Below, piece after piece: positions 1-8,900 of a stretch of DNA of 32,816 nt (position 1 is its first letter; each line of letters opens with the position of its first letter). The position numbers and the translations under genes are program-made. The notes below the pieces were generated by a model that saw nothing but the letters and a program-made list of their open reading frames with translations, made no database searches and had not been told where the DNA came from. The DNA is taken from positions 1 through 32,816 of the forward strand of contig CAJNBP010000017.1 in assembly GCA_905221035.1 (NCBI GenBank). Reading direction: 5' to 3'. Source of the DNA: a bacterium. Lineage in GTDB: Bacteria; Bacillota; Bacilli; Lactobacillales; Streptococcaceae.

Positions 1-111
1 ACTGGTACGAAAGCAGATCGTGCTAACGGTGCATTAGGACTTCTCTCTCTTCTTGGCGCATTTGGTTTGCTATTTGCCAAAAAGAAGAAAGATGATGAAG
101 AAGAAGCATAA
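1..111 (+). CDS. C-terminal tail of an LPxTG cell-wall anchored surface protein (partial)
   Basis: Frame 1 is open from the window edge to TAA at 109-111 (36 codons). It begins Thr-Gly-Thr, followed by a polar stretch (KADRANG), a hydrophobic segment (GALGLLSLLGAFGLLF) and a charged tail (AKKKKDDEEEA). This is the layout of a sortase A sorting signal: LPxTG cleavage site, membrane span, basic and charged cytoplasmic tail. The LPx part and the whole functional domain lie upstream of the window, so the protein cannot be identified. In pneumococcus a large anchored glycosidase (BgaA) lies in this neighbourhood, but that is only a positional guess. Confidence 0.8.
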   Translation, partial: TGTKADRANGALGLLSLLGAFGLLFAKKKKDDEEEA

Positions 112-166
112 TTAGAAAATCTCATTAGTTTTCAATTGTTTCAAATTCAGAATTCTAAAACTAATT

Positions 167-214
167 AAAAGGACTAGATAAAATCACTCATTTGTGACTA
201 ATCTAGTCCTTTTT
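167..214 (+). terminator. Rho-independent terminator after the anchored protein
   Basis: An 11-bp perfect stem (AAGGACTAGAT at 169-179 with ATCTAGTCCTT at 201-211) has an inner TCAC/GTGA pairing and ends in a T-run at 210-214. A-residues on the 5' side pair with the T-run, so it could also work on the minus strand. The remaining sequence up to 300 shows no gene. Confidence 0.85.
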
Positions 215-303
215 AGCATGCTGTTTCTTAAGTTGGCAATGCTACCTGATTAAATTCCTATTTTTCCCTATCATTGTCCCTGTTTTTTCTGGAATTTTGG
301 GGT

Positions 304-309
304 TATAAT
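304..309 (+). promoter_or_regulatory. Probable -10 box for the ccdA-etrx-msrAB operon
   Basis: A perfect TATAAT lies 32 nt before the ccdA start. No good -35 is visible at 16-18 nt spacing (the region is T-rich). A GGAGG ribosome site follows at about 331-335. Confidence 0.55.
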
Positions 310-341
310 AGTCCTATCAAATCAAAGAATGGAGGAAGGCA

Positions 342-1052
342 ATGGACAATGTAATCTTTTTTATCAGTGTTTTTCTTGCTGGAATTCTTTCCTTCTTTTC
401 TCCTTGTATCTTACCCTTGTTACCGGTCTATGCAGGGGTATTACTGGATGACAAAGATGGTGCTCAGGATTCTAGCAGAAAATTGTCAATCTCAGTTGTT
501 AGTTTATTGCGAACTCTGGCCTTTATAGCGGGGATTTCCTTTGTTTTTATCTTACTGGGCTATGGAGCTGGTTTTTTAGGCAATTTGCTGTATGCCTCTT
601 GGTTTCAGTATGTGACGGGTGCGGTCATCATTCTCTTGGGCTTGCATCAGATGGAAGTCTTACATTTGAAGGGACTTTACAAGGAGAAAAGGCTACAATT
701 ACAGGGACAAGGGAAAAAGGGTAAGGGTTATAGTCAGGCATTTTTACTGGGGTTGACCTTTAGTTTTGCTTGGACTCCATGTGTGGGGCCAGTTCTAGGG
801 TCTGTTTTGGCCTTGGCGGCTTCAGGTGGTTCAGGAGCTTGGCAGGGAGCTGGTCTCATGTTAATCTATACGCTAGGTCTAGCGCTACCATTTTTGGTTC
901 TAGCTCTTGCCTCCAGCTATGTTTTGAAACATTTCCGAAAACTCCATCCTTATCTCGGAACCCTCAAAAAAGTGGGCGGTTTCCTCATTATCGTGATGGG
1001 AATCTTGGTGCTTTTGGGAAATGCTTCCATTTTGACTACATTATTTGAATAG
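342..1052 (+). CDS. ccdA: CcdA-type thiol:disulfide electron conduit, membrane protein
   Basis: A 236-residue protein of the CcdA/DsbD-beta family. It carries reducing equivalents from cytoplasmic thioredoxin across the membrane to extracytoplasmic thioredoxin-like proteins. About six hydrophobic membrane segments are visible. The two expected membrane cysteines are present in proline-rich motifs: FSPC at residue 22 and TPCVGP at residue 147. The length is normal for small CcdA proteins. The start is supported by a GGAGGAAGG ribosome site just upstream. The last codons overlap a possible TTG start of the next gene, and the next two genes are its natural clients (thioredoxin-like lipoprotein, MsrAB). 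It corresponds by synteny to pneumococcal ccdA1. Regulation is presumably from the -10 at 304. Confidence 0.93.
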   Translation: MDNVIFFISVFLAGILSFFSPCILPLLPVYAGVLLDDKDGAQDSSRKLSISVVSLLRTLAFIAGISFVFILLGYGAGFLGNLLYASWFQYVTGAVIILLGLHQMEVLHLKGLYKEKRLQLQGQGKKGKGYSQAFLLGLTFSFAWTPCVGPVLGSVLALAASGGSGAWQGAGLMLIYTLGLALPFLVLALASSYVLKHFRKLHPYLGTLKKVGGFLIIVMGILVLLGNASILTTLFE

Positions 1053-1065
1053 AGAGGAAAAAGAA

Positions 1066-1629
1066 ATGAAAAAATGGCAAACATGTCTTCTTGGAGTAGG
1101 CTCAATCTGTTGTTTGGCAGCCTGTTCGGCTAAAAATATGTCAGACCAATCTACTATGAAGGAGCAAACAAAAACAGAACAAGTCAGTGCGCAAACTGCG
1201 ACTAAAGGTCAGGCAGTCGCTGATTTTGAACTGACAGGTGTAGATGGCAAGACCTACCGCTTGTCTGACTACAAGGGCAAGAAAATTTATCTTAAATTCT
1301 GGGCTTCTTGGTGTTCTATCTGTCTGGCTAGTCTTCCGGATACGGATGAAATTGCTAAGGATGCTGGTGATGACTACGTGGTCTTAACAGTGGTGTCTCC
1401 TGGTCACAAGGGAGAACAAGCGGAAGCTGACTTTAAGAACTGGTACAAGGGATTGGATTATAAAAATTTTCCAGTTCTAATTGATCCATCAGGGAAACTT
1501 TTGGAAAGTTATGGTGTCCGTTCTTACCCAACTCAAGCCTTTATAGACAAGGAAGGCAAGCTGGTCAAAACGCAACCAGGTTTTATGGATAAGGATATGA
1601 TTTTAAAAGAATTGAAAGAAATGGGGTAG
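1066..1629 (+). CDS. etrx1: Extracytoplasmic thioredoxin-like lipoprotein (Etrx1 type)
   Basis: A 187-residue TlpA/AhpC-TSA-like thioredoxin. The N-terminus is a lipoprotein signal with lipobox LAAC (lipidated Cys20), then a polar linker to about residue 48, then a thioredoxin fold with active site WCSIC (Cys83, Cys86) and a cis-proline region near SYPTQA. It should sit on the outer face of the membrane, receive electrons from CcdA and reduce the MsrAB encoded next. I chose ATG 1066 over the in-frame TTG at 1045 because AGAGGAAA lies 6-14 nt upstream and the lipoprotein signal then starts correctly with MKKW. The 13-nt gap to ccdA indicates one operon. The pneumococcal homologue is known as Etrx1; that name is by synteny. 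Confidence 0.9.
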   Translation: MKKWQTCLLGVGSICCLAACSAKNMSDQSTMKEQTKTEQVSAQTATKGQAVADFELTGVDGKTYRLSDYKGKKIYLKFWASWCSICLASLPDTDEIAKDAGDDYVVLTVVSPGHKGEQAEADFKNWYKGLDYKNFPVLIDPSGKLLESYGVRSYPTQAFIDKEGKLVKTQPGFMDKDMILKELKEMG

Positions 1630-1638
1630 AGAAAAGTC

Positions 1639-2751
1639 ATGAACGATAAAGTAAAACTTTTTGTCTTGGCAGGGATTTTTTTCCTAGCCATAACCGGTTT
1701 CTATTTTCTATTGATGCGAAATGCAGGGCAGACAGATAGCTCGCAAATTGAGAAAGCATCAGTTAGCCAAGGAGGAAAAACAGTGAAAAAAACAGAAATT
1801 AGTAAAGACGCAGACTTGCATGAAATTTATCTAGCTGGGGGATGTTTCTGGGGAGTGGAGGAATATTTCTCACGCGTGCCTGGAGTGACAGATGCCGTTT
1901 CAGGCTATGCGAATGGTAGAGGGGAAACAACTAAGTACGAATTGATTAACCAAACAGGTCATGCAGAGACTGTCCATGTAACCTATGATGCCAAGCAAAT
2001 TTCCCTCAAGGAAATCCTGCTTCATTACTTCCGCATTATCAATCCAACAAGCAAAAATAAACAAGGAAATGATGTGGGAACCCAGTACCGTACCGGTGTT
2101 TATTACACAGATGACAAAGATTTGGAAGTAATCAACCAAGTCTTTGATGAGGTGGCTAAGAAATACGACCAACCTTTGGCAGTTGAGAAGGAGAACTTGA
2201 AGAATTTTGTGGTGGCTGAGGATTATCACCAAGACTATCTCAAGAAAAATCCAAATGGCTACTGTCATATCAACGTCAATCAGGCTGCCTACCCCGTCAT
2301 TGATGCCAGCAAATATCCTAAACCAAGTGATGAAGAATTGAAAAAGACCTTGTCACCTGAAGAGTATGCAGTTACCCAGAAAAATCAAACAGAACGAGCT
2401 TTTTCCAACCGCTACTGGGATAAATTTGAATCCGGTATCTATGTGGATGTAGCAACTGGCGAACCCCTCTTCTCATCAAAGGACAAGTTTGAGTCTGGTT
2501 GTGGCTGGCCTAGTTTCACTCAACCAATCAGCCCAGATGTTGCCACCTACAAGGAAGATAAGTCCTACAATATGACACGCATGGAAGTGCGGAGCCGAGT
2601 TGGAGATTCTCACCTTGGCCATGTCTTTACAGATGGGCCTCAGGACAAGGGTGGCTTACGCTACTGTATCAATAGCCTTTCTATCCGCTTTATTCCTAAA
2701 GACCAAATGGAAGAAAAAGGCTATGCTTATTTACTAGATTATGTTGATTAA
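1639..2751 (+). CDS. msrAB: Membrane-anchored peptide methionine sulfoxide reductase MsrA-MsrB fusion
   Basis: A 370-residue fusion that repairs oxidised methionine: MsrA acts on the S-sulfoxide and MsrB on the R-sulfoxide. Residues 8-26 form a single hydrophobic N-terminal anchor, which predicts a surface location. MsrA spans about residues 60-215 with the GCFWG motif (catalytic Cys69). MsrB spans about residues 238-362 with GCGWPSF (Cys288) and the catalytic GLRYCINS motif (Cys343). The gene starts 9 nt after the thioredoxin-like gene and completes a CcdA-thioredoxin-MsrAB electron chain. Pneumococcus has a second, cytoplasmic MsrAB elsewhere; the membrane anchor fits the extracytoplasmic form (MsrAB2, by synteny). 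No terminator hairpin is obvious after it, so some read-through to the regulator gene is possible. Confidence 0.94.
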   Translation: MNDKVKLFVLAGIFFLAITGFYFLLMRNAGQTDSSQIEKASVSQGGKTVKKTEISKDADLHEIYLAGGCFWGVEEYFSRVPGVTDAVSGYANGRGETTKYELINQTGHAETVHVTYDAKQISLKEILLHYFRIINPTSKNKQGNDVGTQYRTGVYYTDDKDLEVINQVFDEVAKKYDQPLAVEKENLKNFVVAEDYHQDYLKKNPNGYCHINVNQAAYPVIDASKYPKPSDEELKKTLSPEEYAVTQKNQTERAFSNRYWDKFESGIYVDVATGEPLFSSKDKFESGCGWPSFTQPISPDVATYKEDKSYNMTRMEVRSRVGDSHLGHVFTDGPQDKGGLRYCINSLSIRFIPKDQMEEKGYAYLLDYVD

Positions 2752-2783
2752 GAAGTCTTTCCTAAGCAGTTAGAGGAGAATTT

Positions 2784-2792
2784 TGCTATACT
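2784..2792 (+). promoter_or_regulatory. Extended -10 promoter of the two-component system
   Basis: TGCTATACT (TG + n + TATACT) lies 29 nt before the regulator start. No clear -35 is present, as expected for extended -10 promoters. An AAGGAG ribosome site follows at 2810-2815. Confidence 0.6.
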
Positions 2793-2821
2793 GATACTAG
2801 TAAGTGATAAAGGAGCAGGGC

Positions 2822-3559
2822 ATGACCTATACAATCTTAATCGTAGAAGATGAGTATCTGGTAAGACAAGGCTTGACCAAGCTGGTCAATGTAGCAGCCT
2901 ACGATATGGAAATCATCGGTCAGGCTGAAAATGGAAGGCAGGCTTGGGAATTGATTCAAAAGCAGGTGCCAGATATCATTTTAACCGATATCAATATGCC
3001 TCAGATGAATGGCATCCAATTGGCTAGTCTGGTCCGAGAAACCTATCCTCAGGTACATTTGGTCTTTTTGACGGGCTACGATGATTTTGATTATGCCTTG
3101 TCTGCTGTCAAACTCGGTGTGGACGATTACCTGCTCAAGCCCTTTTCTCGTCAGGATATTGAGGAAATGTTGGGGAAAATCAAGCAAAAACTAGACAAGG
3201 AAGAAAAGGAAGAGCAGTTACAAGATTTATTGACTGATAAGTTTGAGGGAAATATTGCTCAGAAGATTCAGTCCCATCTGGCTGATAGCCAGTTTAGTTT
3301 AAAGTCTTTAGCAAATGACTTGGGCTTTAGTCCGACTTATCTGAGCTCCTTGATTAAGAAAGAGTTGGGGCTGCCTTTTCAGGATTATCTGGTACGAGAG
3401 CGTGTCAAACAAGCTAAACTCTTACTCTTGACCACGGATTTAAAGATTTATGAGATAGCCGAAAAGGTTGGCTTTGAAGATATGAACTATTTTACCCAAC
3501 GCTTTAAGCAGATTGCAGGTGTGACACCTCGTCAGTTTAAGAAGGGAGAAGGCCGATGA
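2822..3559 (+). CDS. zmpR: Response regulator, CheY receiver plus AraC-type DNA-binding domain (YesN class, RR09/ZmpR type)
   Basis: A 245-residue regulator. The receiver domain (about 3-120) has the acidic pocket VED and phospho-acceptor Asp56 (LTDINMPQMNG), and the conserved Lys in LLKPF. The C-terminal AraC/XylS domain (about 145-245) has two helix-turn-helix units and ends in the typical motif GFEDMNYFTQRFKQIAGVTPRQF. ATG 2822 was preferred to the in-frame GTG 2804 because AAGGAG precedes it and the receiver domain then starts normally. It overlaps the kinase gene by 4 nt (ATGA), implying translational coupling. By position it matches pneumococcal TCS09, named ZmpRS for the adjacent protease. 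The target promoter cannot be shown from sequence. Confidence 0.9.
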   Translation: MTYTILIVEDEYLVRQGLTKLVNVAAYDMEIIGQAENGRQAWELIQKQVPDIILTDINMPQMNGIQLASLVRETYPQVHLVFLTGYDDFDYALSAVKLGVDDYLLKPFSRQDIEEMLGKIKQKLDKEEKEEQLQDLLTDKFEGNIAQKIQSHLADSQFSLKSLANDLGFSPTYLSSLIKKELGLPFQDYLVRERVKQAKLLLLTTDLKIYEIAEKVGFEDMNYFTQRFKQIAGVTPRQFKKGEGR

Positions 3560-5247
3560 AGCGTTCTTCTCTCCTAGTCAGAATGGTTATTTCCATCTTT
3601 CTGGTCTTTCTCATTCTCCTAGCTGTGGTGGGGACTTTCTACTATCAATCTAGTTCCTCGGCCATTGAGGCTAGCATTGAGGGCAATAGCCAAACGACAA
3701 TTAGCCAAACTAGCCACTTTATTCAGTCTTATATCAAAAAATTAGAAACCACCTCGAGCAGTTTGACCCAGCAGACGGAAGTCCTAGTCTATGCGGAGAA
3801 TCCCAGTCAAGACCAAACCAAGGGAATCCGAGATTTGTTTTTAACCATCTTAAAGGCAGATCAGGACTTGAAAACGGTGGTACTGGTCACCAAATCCGGT
3901 CAGGTAATTTCTACAGATGATAGTGTGCAGATGAAAACCTCCTCAGATATGATGGCTGAGGATTGGTACCAAAAGGCCATTCATCAGGGAGCTAAGCCTG
4001 TTTTGACTCCAGCTCGCAAATCGGATAGTCAGTGGGTAATTTCTGTTACTCAGGAACTTGTTGATGCAAAGGGGGCCAATCTTGGCGTACTTCGTTTGGA
4101 TATTTCCTACGAAACTCTGGAAGCCTATCTCAACCAACTTCAGTTGGGCCAGCAGGGCTTTGCCTTTATCATCAATGAAAACCATGAATTTGTCTACCAT
4201 CCTCAACACACAGTTTATAGTTCATCTAGTGAAATGGAGGCCATGAAACCCTATATCGAGACAGGGCAGGGCTATACTCCTGGCCACAAATCCTATGTCA
4301 GTCAGGAACAGATTGCAGGAACTGATTGGACGGTTATAGGAGTTTCTTCGTTGGAAAAATTATCTCAAGTTCGGAGTCAGCTCTTGTGGACCTTGCTTGG
4401 GGCCAGTGTCACCTCTCTTCTTGCCTGTCTCTGCTTGGTGTGGTACAGTCTCAAGCGTTGGATTGCCCCTCTGAAGGATTTGAGAGAGACCATGTTGGAC
4501 ATTGCTTCTGGTGCTCAAAATCTTCGTGCCAAAGAAGCTGGTGCCTATGAACTGAGAGAAGTGACTCGTCAATTTAATGCCATGTTGGATCAGATTGATC
4601 AGCTGATGGCAGATGTACGCAGGCAGGAAGAAACGACCCGTCAGTATGAACTTCAAGCCCTGTCGAGCCAGATTAATCCCCATTTCCTCTATAATACCTT
4701 GGACACCATCATTTGGATGGCTGAATTTCATGATAGTCAGAGAGTGGTTCAGGTGACTAAGTCCTTGGCAACCTATTTCCGCCTAGCTCTCAATCAGGGT
4801 AAAGATTTGATTTGCCTGTCTGACGAAATCAATCATGTTCGCCAGTATCTTTTTATCCAGAAACAACGCTATGGAGATAAGCTGGAATACGAGATTGATG
4901 AAAATCCTGCCTTTGATAACCTAGTCTTGCCTAAACTGGTGCTACAACCTCTGGTAGAAAATGCTCTTTACCACGGCATCAAGGAGAAGGAGGGGCAGGG
5001 ATATATTAAAGTTTCTGTACAGAAACAGGATAGAGGACTAGTCATCCGCATTGAGGATGATGGCGTTGGCTTCCAATCTACTGGAGACAATAGTCAAAGT
5101 CAGCTCAAACGTGGGGGAGTTGGTCTGCAAAATGTTGACCAGCGTCTCAAACTTCATTTTGGAGAAGATTATCAGATGAAGATTGATTCTGCACCCGACA
5201 AAGGGACAAGGGTTGAAATATACATAAATAGAATAGAAACTAGCTAA
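3556..5247 (+). CDS. zmpS: Sensor histidine kinase, LytS/YesM class (HK09/ZmpS type)
   Basis: A 563-residue membrane kinase, partner of the preceding regulator. TM1 lies at about 9-30, followed by an extracellular Cache-like sensor region (about 35-270), TM2 at about 275-297, a HAMP linker and the His_kinase domain. The phospho-acceptor His376 lies in SSQINPHFLYNTLDT. The HATPase domain carries the N-box LVLQPLVENALYHG and the G-boxes EDDGVGF and GVGLQN. The extracellular ligand is unknown. Most members of this class regulate carbohydrate uptake or surface proteins, and the neighbouring metalloprotease suggests the latter. The stop codon overlaps a strong terminator. Confidence 0.9.
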   Translation: MKRSSLLVRMVISIFLVFLILLAVVGTFYYQSSSSAIEASIEGNSQTTISQTSHFIQSYIKKLETTSSSLTQQTEVLVYAENPSQDQTKGIRDLFLTILKADQDLKTVVLVTKSGQVISTDDSVQMKTSSDMMAEDWYQKAIHQGAKPVLTPARKSDSQWVISVTQELVDAKGANLGVLRLDISYETLEAYLNQLQLGQQGFAFIINENHEFVYHPQHTVYSSSSEMEAMKPYIETGQGYTPGHKSYVSQEQIAGTDWTVIGVSSLEKLSQVRSQLLWTLLGASVTSLLACLCLVWYSLKRWIAPLKDLRETMLDIASGAQNLRAKEAGAYELREVTRQFNAMLDQIDQLMADVRRQEETTRQYELQALSSQINPHFLYNTLDTIIWMAEFHDSQRVVQVTKSLATYFRLALNQGKDLICLSDEINHVRQYLFIQKQRYGDKLEYEIDENPAFDNLVLPKLVLQPLVENALYHGIKEKEGQGYIKVSVQKQDRGLVIRIEDDGVGFQSTGDNSQSQLKRGGVGLQNVDQRLKLHFGEDYQMKIDSAPDKGTRVEIYINRIETS

Positions 5248-5271
5248 CTCCCAGTCAATTCTGGGAGTTTT
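5246..5271 (+). terminator. Terminator of the two-component operon
   Basis: A 9-bp perfect stem (AACTCCCAG at 5246-5254, CTGGGAGTT at 5261-5269) with loop TCAATT is followed by a short T-run. It begins inside the kinase TAA stop codon. Confidence 0.85.
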
Positions 5272-5306
5272 ATGCAGATTGGAGTAAGGTTTTCAGGTTG
5301 TCTATC

Positions 5307-5335
5307 TTGCTAAAAACAAGAAAAAACGATATGAT
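5307..5335 (+). promoter_or_regulatory. Promoter of the UPF0340-zmpB unit
   Basis: TTGCTA (5307-5312), a 17-nt spacer and TATGAT (5330-5335), about 27 nt before the UPF0340 start. It is the only convincing promoter seen between the kinase terminator and zmpB. Confidence 0.5.
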
Positions 5336-5361
5336 AGATAATGACAAAAGAGGTATCAAGT

Positions 5362-5925
5362 ATGAAGGAAAAAGATATTCAAAGAGAAACAAGCCAGATT
5401 GTAGAAGATGTGTTGGAAAAGGCCAATTTGAAGCAAGGAGCTATCTTTGTTTTGGGCCTCTCTTCTAGTGAGGTGATAGGTGGTCAGATTGGCAAGGAAT
5501 CCAGCCAAGAAATTGGGGAAATCATTGTGAAAACCATTCTAGATATCCTAGAGGAGAAAGGAATTCATCTAGCTGTTCAAGGTTGTGAACATGTTAATCG
5601 GGCCCTCGTTGTTGAACGTCAGGTGGCAGAGCAGTTTGGTCTGGAAATCGTCAGTGTCCTTCCGACTCTTCATGCAGGAGGTTCGGGTCAGTTGGCAGCC
5701 TTCAAGTTTATGCAGGATCCAGTTGAGGTTGAATTTATCAAGGCTCATGCTGGATTGGATATCGGAGATACTGCAATTGGCATGCATGTCAAGCATGTTC
5801 AGGTTCCGATTCGCCCTCTTTTGAGAGAGGTTGGGCATGCCCATGTAACGGCTCTTGCAAGTCGTCCCAAATTAATCGGAGGTGCGCGTGCGCATTATCC
5901 GCAAGATTCTATTAGAAAGTCGTGA
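5362..5925 (+). CDS. UPF0340 / TIGR01440 family protein (YwlG-like)
   Basis: A 187-residue protein of the UPF0340 (YwlG) family. Its biochemical role is not established as far as I know. Recognisable conserved stretches include [43 protein letters not shown] and [14 protein letters not shown]. No signal peptide or membrane segment is seen, so it should be cytoplasmic. ATG 5362 is preferred over the in-frame ATG 5341 because AGAGG lies just upstream (5348-5352) and the family starts at this point. The promoter at 5307-5335 and the zmpB start 2 nt after its stop suggest co-transcription with the metalloprotease, but a functional link is only positional. Confidence 0.85.
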   Translation: MKEKDIQRETSQIVEDVLEKANLKQGAIFVLGLSSSEVIGGQIGKESSQEIGEIIVKTILDILEEKGIHLAVQGCEHVNRALVVERQVAEQFGLEIVSVLPTLHAGGSGQLAAFKFMQDPVEVEFIKAHAGLDIGDTAIGMHVKHVQVPIRPLLREVGHAHVTALASRPKLIGGARAHYPQDSIRKS

Positions 5926-5927
5926 GA

Positions 5928-8900
5928 ATGAGAAAAACAAAACAACAACTAGAAAAAATCACCAAATATTCGATTCGTAAGCTAACTGTTGGGGTAGGTC
6001 CTGTAGCAATCGGGGCCTTTCTTTTTGGTGCTAGTACTCTTTCAGTAGATAAGGTACAAGCCAATGAAGTTGGCGGAGCTCATAGCGTTCATTACCGTTA
6101 TTTGGCGGAGCAGGAATTGACTGAGTCTGAAAAAGCTCTGATTCACCATGAAGTTCCTACAGAATTTCAAGATGATGATATTCTTTATGTAGTTTATCGC
6201 AAGAAAGCAACTAACAGTCAACAACTTCCATACACAGGAAGTAAGGAGCTAGCTCTAGCAGGTCTTGGTTTGGCAACGGCCTCACTAGCAGTCTTTTTGG
6301 TGTCCAAAAAAGGTCGCAAAGAGGTTCTAGGTGTTCTCTTGATTGGTTCTTTAGGAGCCAGCACCTTTGTACCTTACGGGACGTTTGCATTTGAAAATAA
6401 AGAATTGCTTTCTTATAACCAAACTATTTCAGCCTCTACACATGAAGGCTTGGCTGAAGGGATTATTCATATTGATGGCTATGAGTACATCGGCTACTTC
6501 AAGGAAGCAGAACTCCATCAATCAAGACCAGTTTCAGCTGAACAGCCTCAGTTGCCAGTAGAAAAGCAAAGTTCAAAAGAAATCGAGAAAACAGAAGTCG
6601 TTCAAGAAAGACCTTCTGTTGCTCCGGAAACTGTCGTTGAAAAACCTGTAGTAGAGACTCCAGTTGCTCCTGCGGTTGAAGAAAAACCAGTTTCTGAAAA
6701 ACCTCAGACAAGACAGGAAGAGAGCTTGGTGGAGATTCCTTTTGAAACAGTCACGAGCCCAGATGCTAATTTAGCAGAAGGACAGACTCGTATTGTCACA
6801 GCCGGAGTAAATGGTCAGCGTCGCCTTGTAACCAAAGTTTCGATGGTCAATGGTCAAGAAGTTAGAGAAGTCATCGAAGATCAAGTTGTTCAAAATCCTG
6901 TGTCGCAAGTCATTGCAGTCGGAACTAAGAAAGAGGTGCAACCTGCCCCAACTCCAGTACCACAAGCTGAACCAATTCACCAAGTAGCTAAAGGTACGCA
7001 AGAAGAAGGTAAGACAGGCCAAGCCTTAACACAACCCGAATTGCCAGAAGCTACCGTAGAGTCTAAAGGAACTCAAGAGGCAGGTAAGGCAGGTCAAGCT
7101 TTAACGCAACCAGAAAATCCAGAATATCATGAAGCAAAAGGTGTTCAAGAAGTGAAAGAAGGCGAGCAGCAAGGCCAAGCTTTAGTACAGCCAGAACTTC
7201 CAGCATATAAAGAACCAGTTTCAACAAAGGGAACTCAAGAGGAGGGTCAAGAAGGTCAAGCACCAGTACAAGAAGTAAACCCAGAATATAACGTAACAAC
7301 AGGTACAGTTGAGAAGTCTACCGAGAGTGAATTAGATTTCACAACAGAAGTAGTTCCAGACGATACAAAATATGTGGATGAAGAAGTAGTTGAAACCCCT
7401 GGTTCTAAAGGTGTTCAAGTTACGAAAACAACTTACGAAACAGTGGAAGGTGTGGAGACAGATAAAGTTCTTTCTACAACTACAGAAGTGAAAACGCCTG
7501 CCGTTTCTAAAGTCGTTAAAAAAGGAACGAAACCACTTGAAGGAACAACAGTTGAAACAAGAGAAGAAGTCATTCCTTTTGAAACAAAAGAACAAGAAGA
7601 TGACACTTTAAAACGCGGAACAAGACAAGTAGCTCAAGAAGGTGTAAACGGTAAGAAACAAATTACTGAAACCTATAAAACAATTCGTGGAGAAAAAACA
7701 AATGAAGCTCCAACAGTAGAAGAAACAGTTCTCCAAGCACCTCAAGATGAGATTATCAAAAAAGGTACAAAAGGTTTAGAAAAACCAACATTACAGTGGG
7801 CTAATACTGAAAAAGATGTCTTGAAGAAGAGCGCAACAGCTACTTATACATTAAATAAACCAGCTGGAGTAGAAATCAAATCGATTAAAGTAGCTCTGAA
7901 AGATAAGACTGGACAAGTTGTTAAAGAAGTAAGGGTAGAAGAAAATAACTTAAACGCTACTTTAGATAACTTAAAATATTATCAAGGCTATACACTATCC
8001 ACAACCATGGTCTATGATCGAGGTGAAGGCGAAGAAACTGAGAAATTAGAAGATAAAGAAGTTCAGTTAGACCTTAAAAAAGTTGAAATCAAAAATATCA
8101 AAGAAACAAGCTTGATGAGTGTGGACGCTGACGGTAATGAAACAGATACTAGTTTGCTTACAGAAAAACCAGCTGATGTTGCCCCACTTTACCTACGAGT
8201 TACAACTCATGATAATAAGACAACACGACTTGCGGTAAGTTCTGTTGAAGAAGTTGTTGTTGATGGGAAAACATTGTACAAAGTGGTAGCGAAAGCTCCA
8301 GACTTAGTTCAACGTAGAGATGATGATACATTCAGTGAAGAATATGTTCATTACTTTGAAAAACAAAAATTAAAAGAAGGTAATGTATATTATAACTTCG
8401 ATGAACTTGTAAAAGATATGAAAGCTAACCCAACGGGTGAGTTTAAACTTGGTGCGGATCTTAATGCAGCAAATGTAAAAGGGAATGGTAAATCTTACGT
8501 AACTTCAACCTTTAAAGGTAAATTACTAAGTAATGACGGTGGTAGATTTACAATTCATAACTTGGAACGTCCATTATTTGGCAGAGTTGAAAATGCGCAT
8601 GTGCATGATATTAATCTCGGTAATGTTAATATTAACTTGCCAGGAGAAAATAAAGTTGCACCTTTGGGTGAGATGGTTAAAAAATCAACCATTGAAAACA
8701 TTAAAGTAACCGGTAATGTAGTGGGAAATAATGACGTTACGGGTATGGTCAACAAACTGGATGAAGCAGATATGCGTAATGTTGCCTTTGTTGGAAATGT
8801 TACAAGTGTCGGAGATAAAGGCTGGTGGTCTGGTGGACTTGTCAGCGAAAGCTGGAGAAGTAACACAGATAGCGTTTATTTCGATGGAAATATTGTCGCT

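Noticed and set aside
5922..5930. GTG start for zmpB at 5922
   Set aside because: It overlaps the upstream stop and adds only two residues; ATG 5928 is the usual choice. It cannot be fully excluded and is mentioned in the feature.
7063..7299. Minus-strand open frame opposite the zmpB repeats
   Set aside because: A Leu-rich product arising from the antisense of Glu/Gln/Pro repeats, with no ribosome site or promoter; a shadow of zmpB.
6990..7305. Regularly spaced repeats that could suggest a repeat array
   Set aside because: They are in-frame protein repeats of zmpB with diverged DNA, not identical direct repeats with unique spacers; no cas genes are present.
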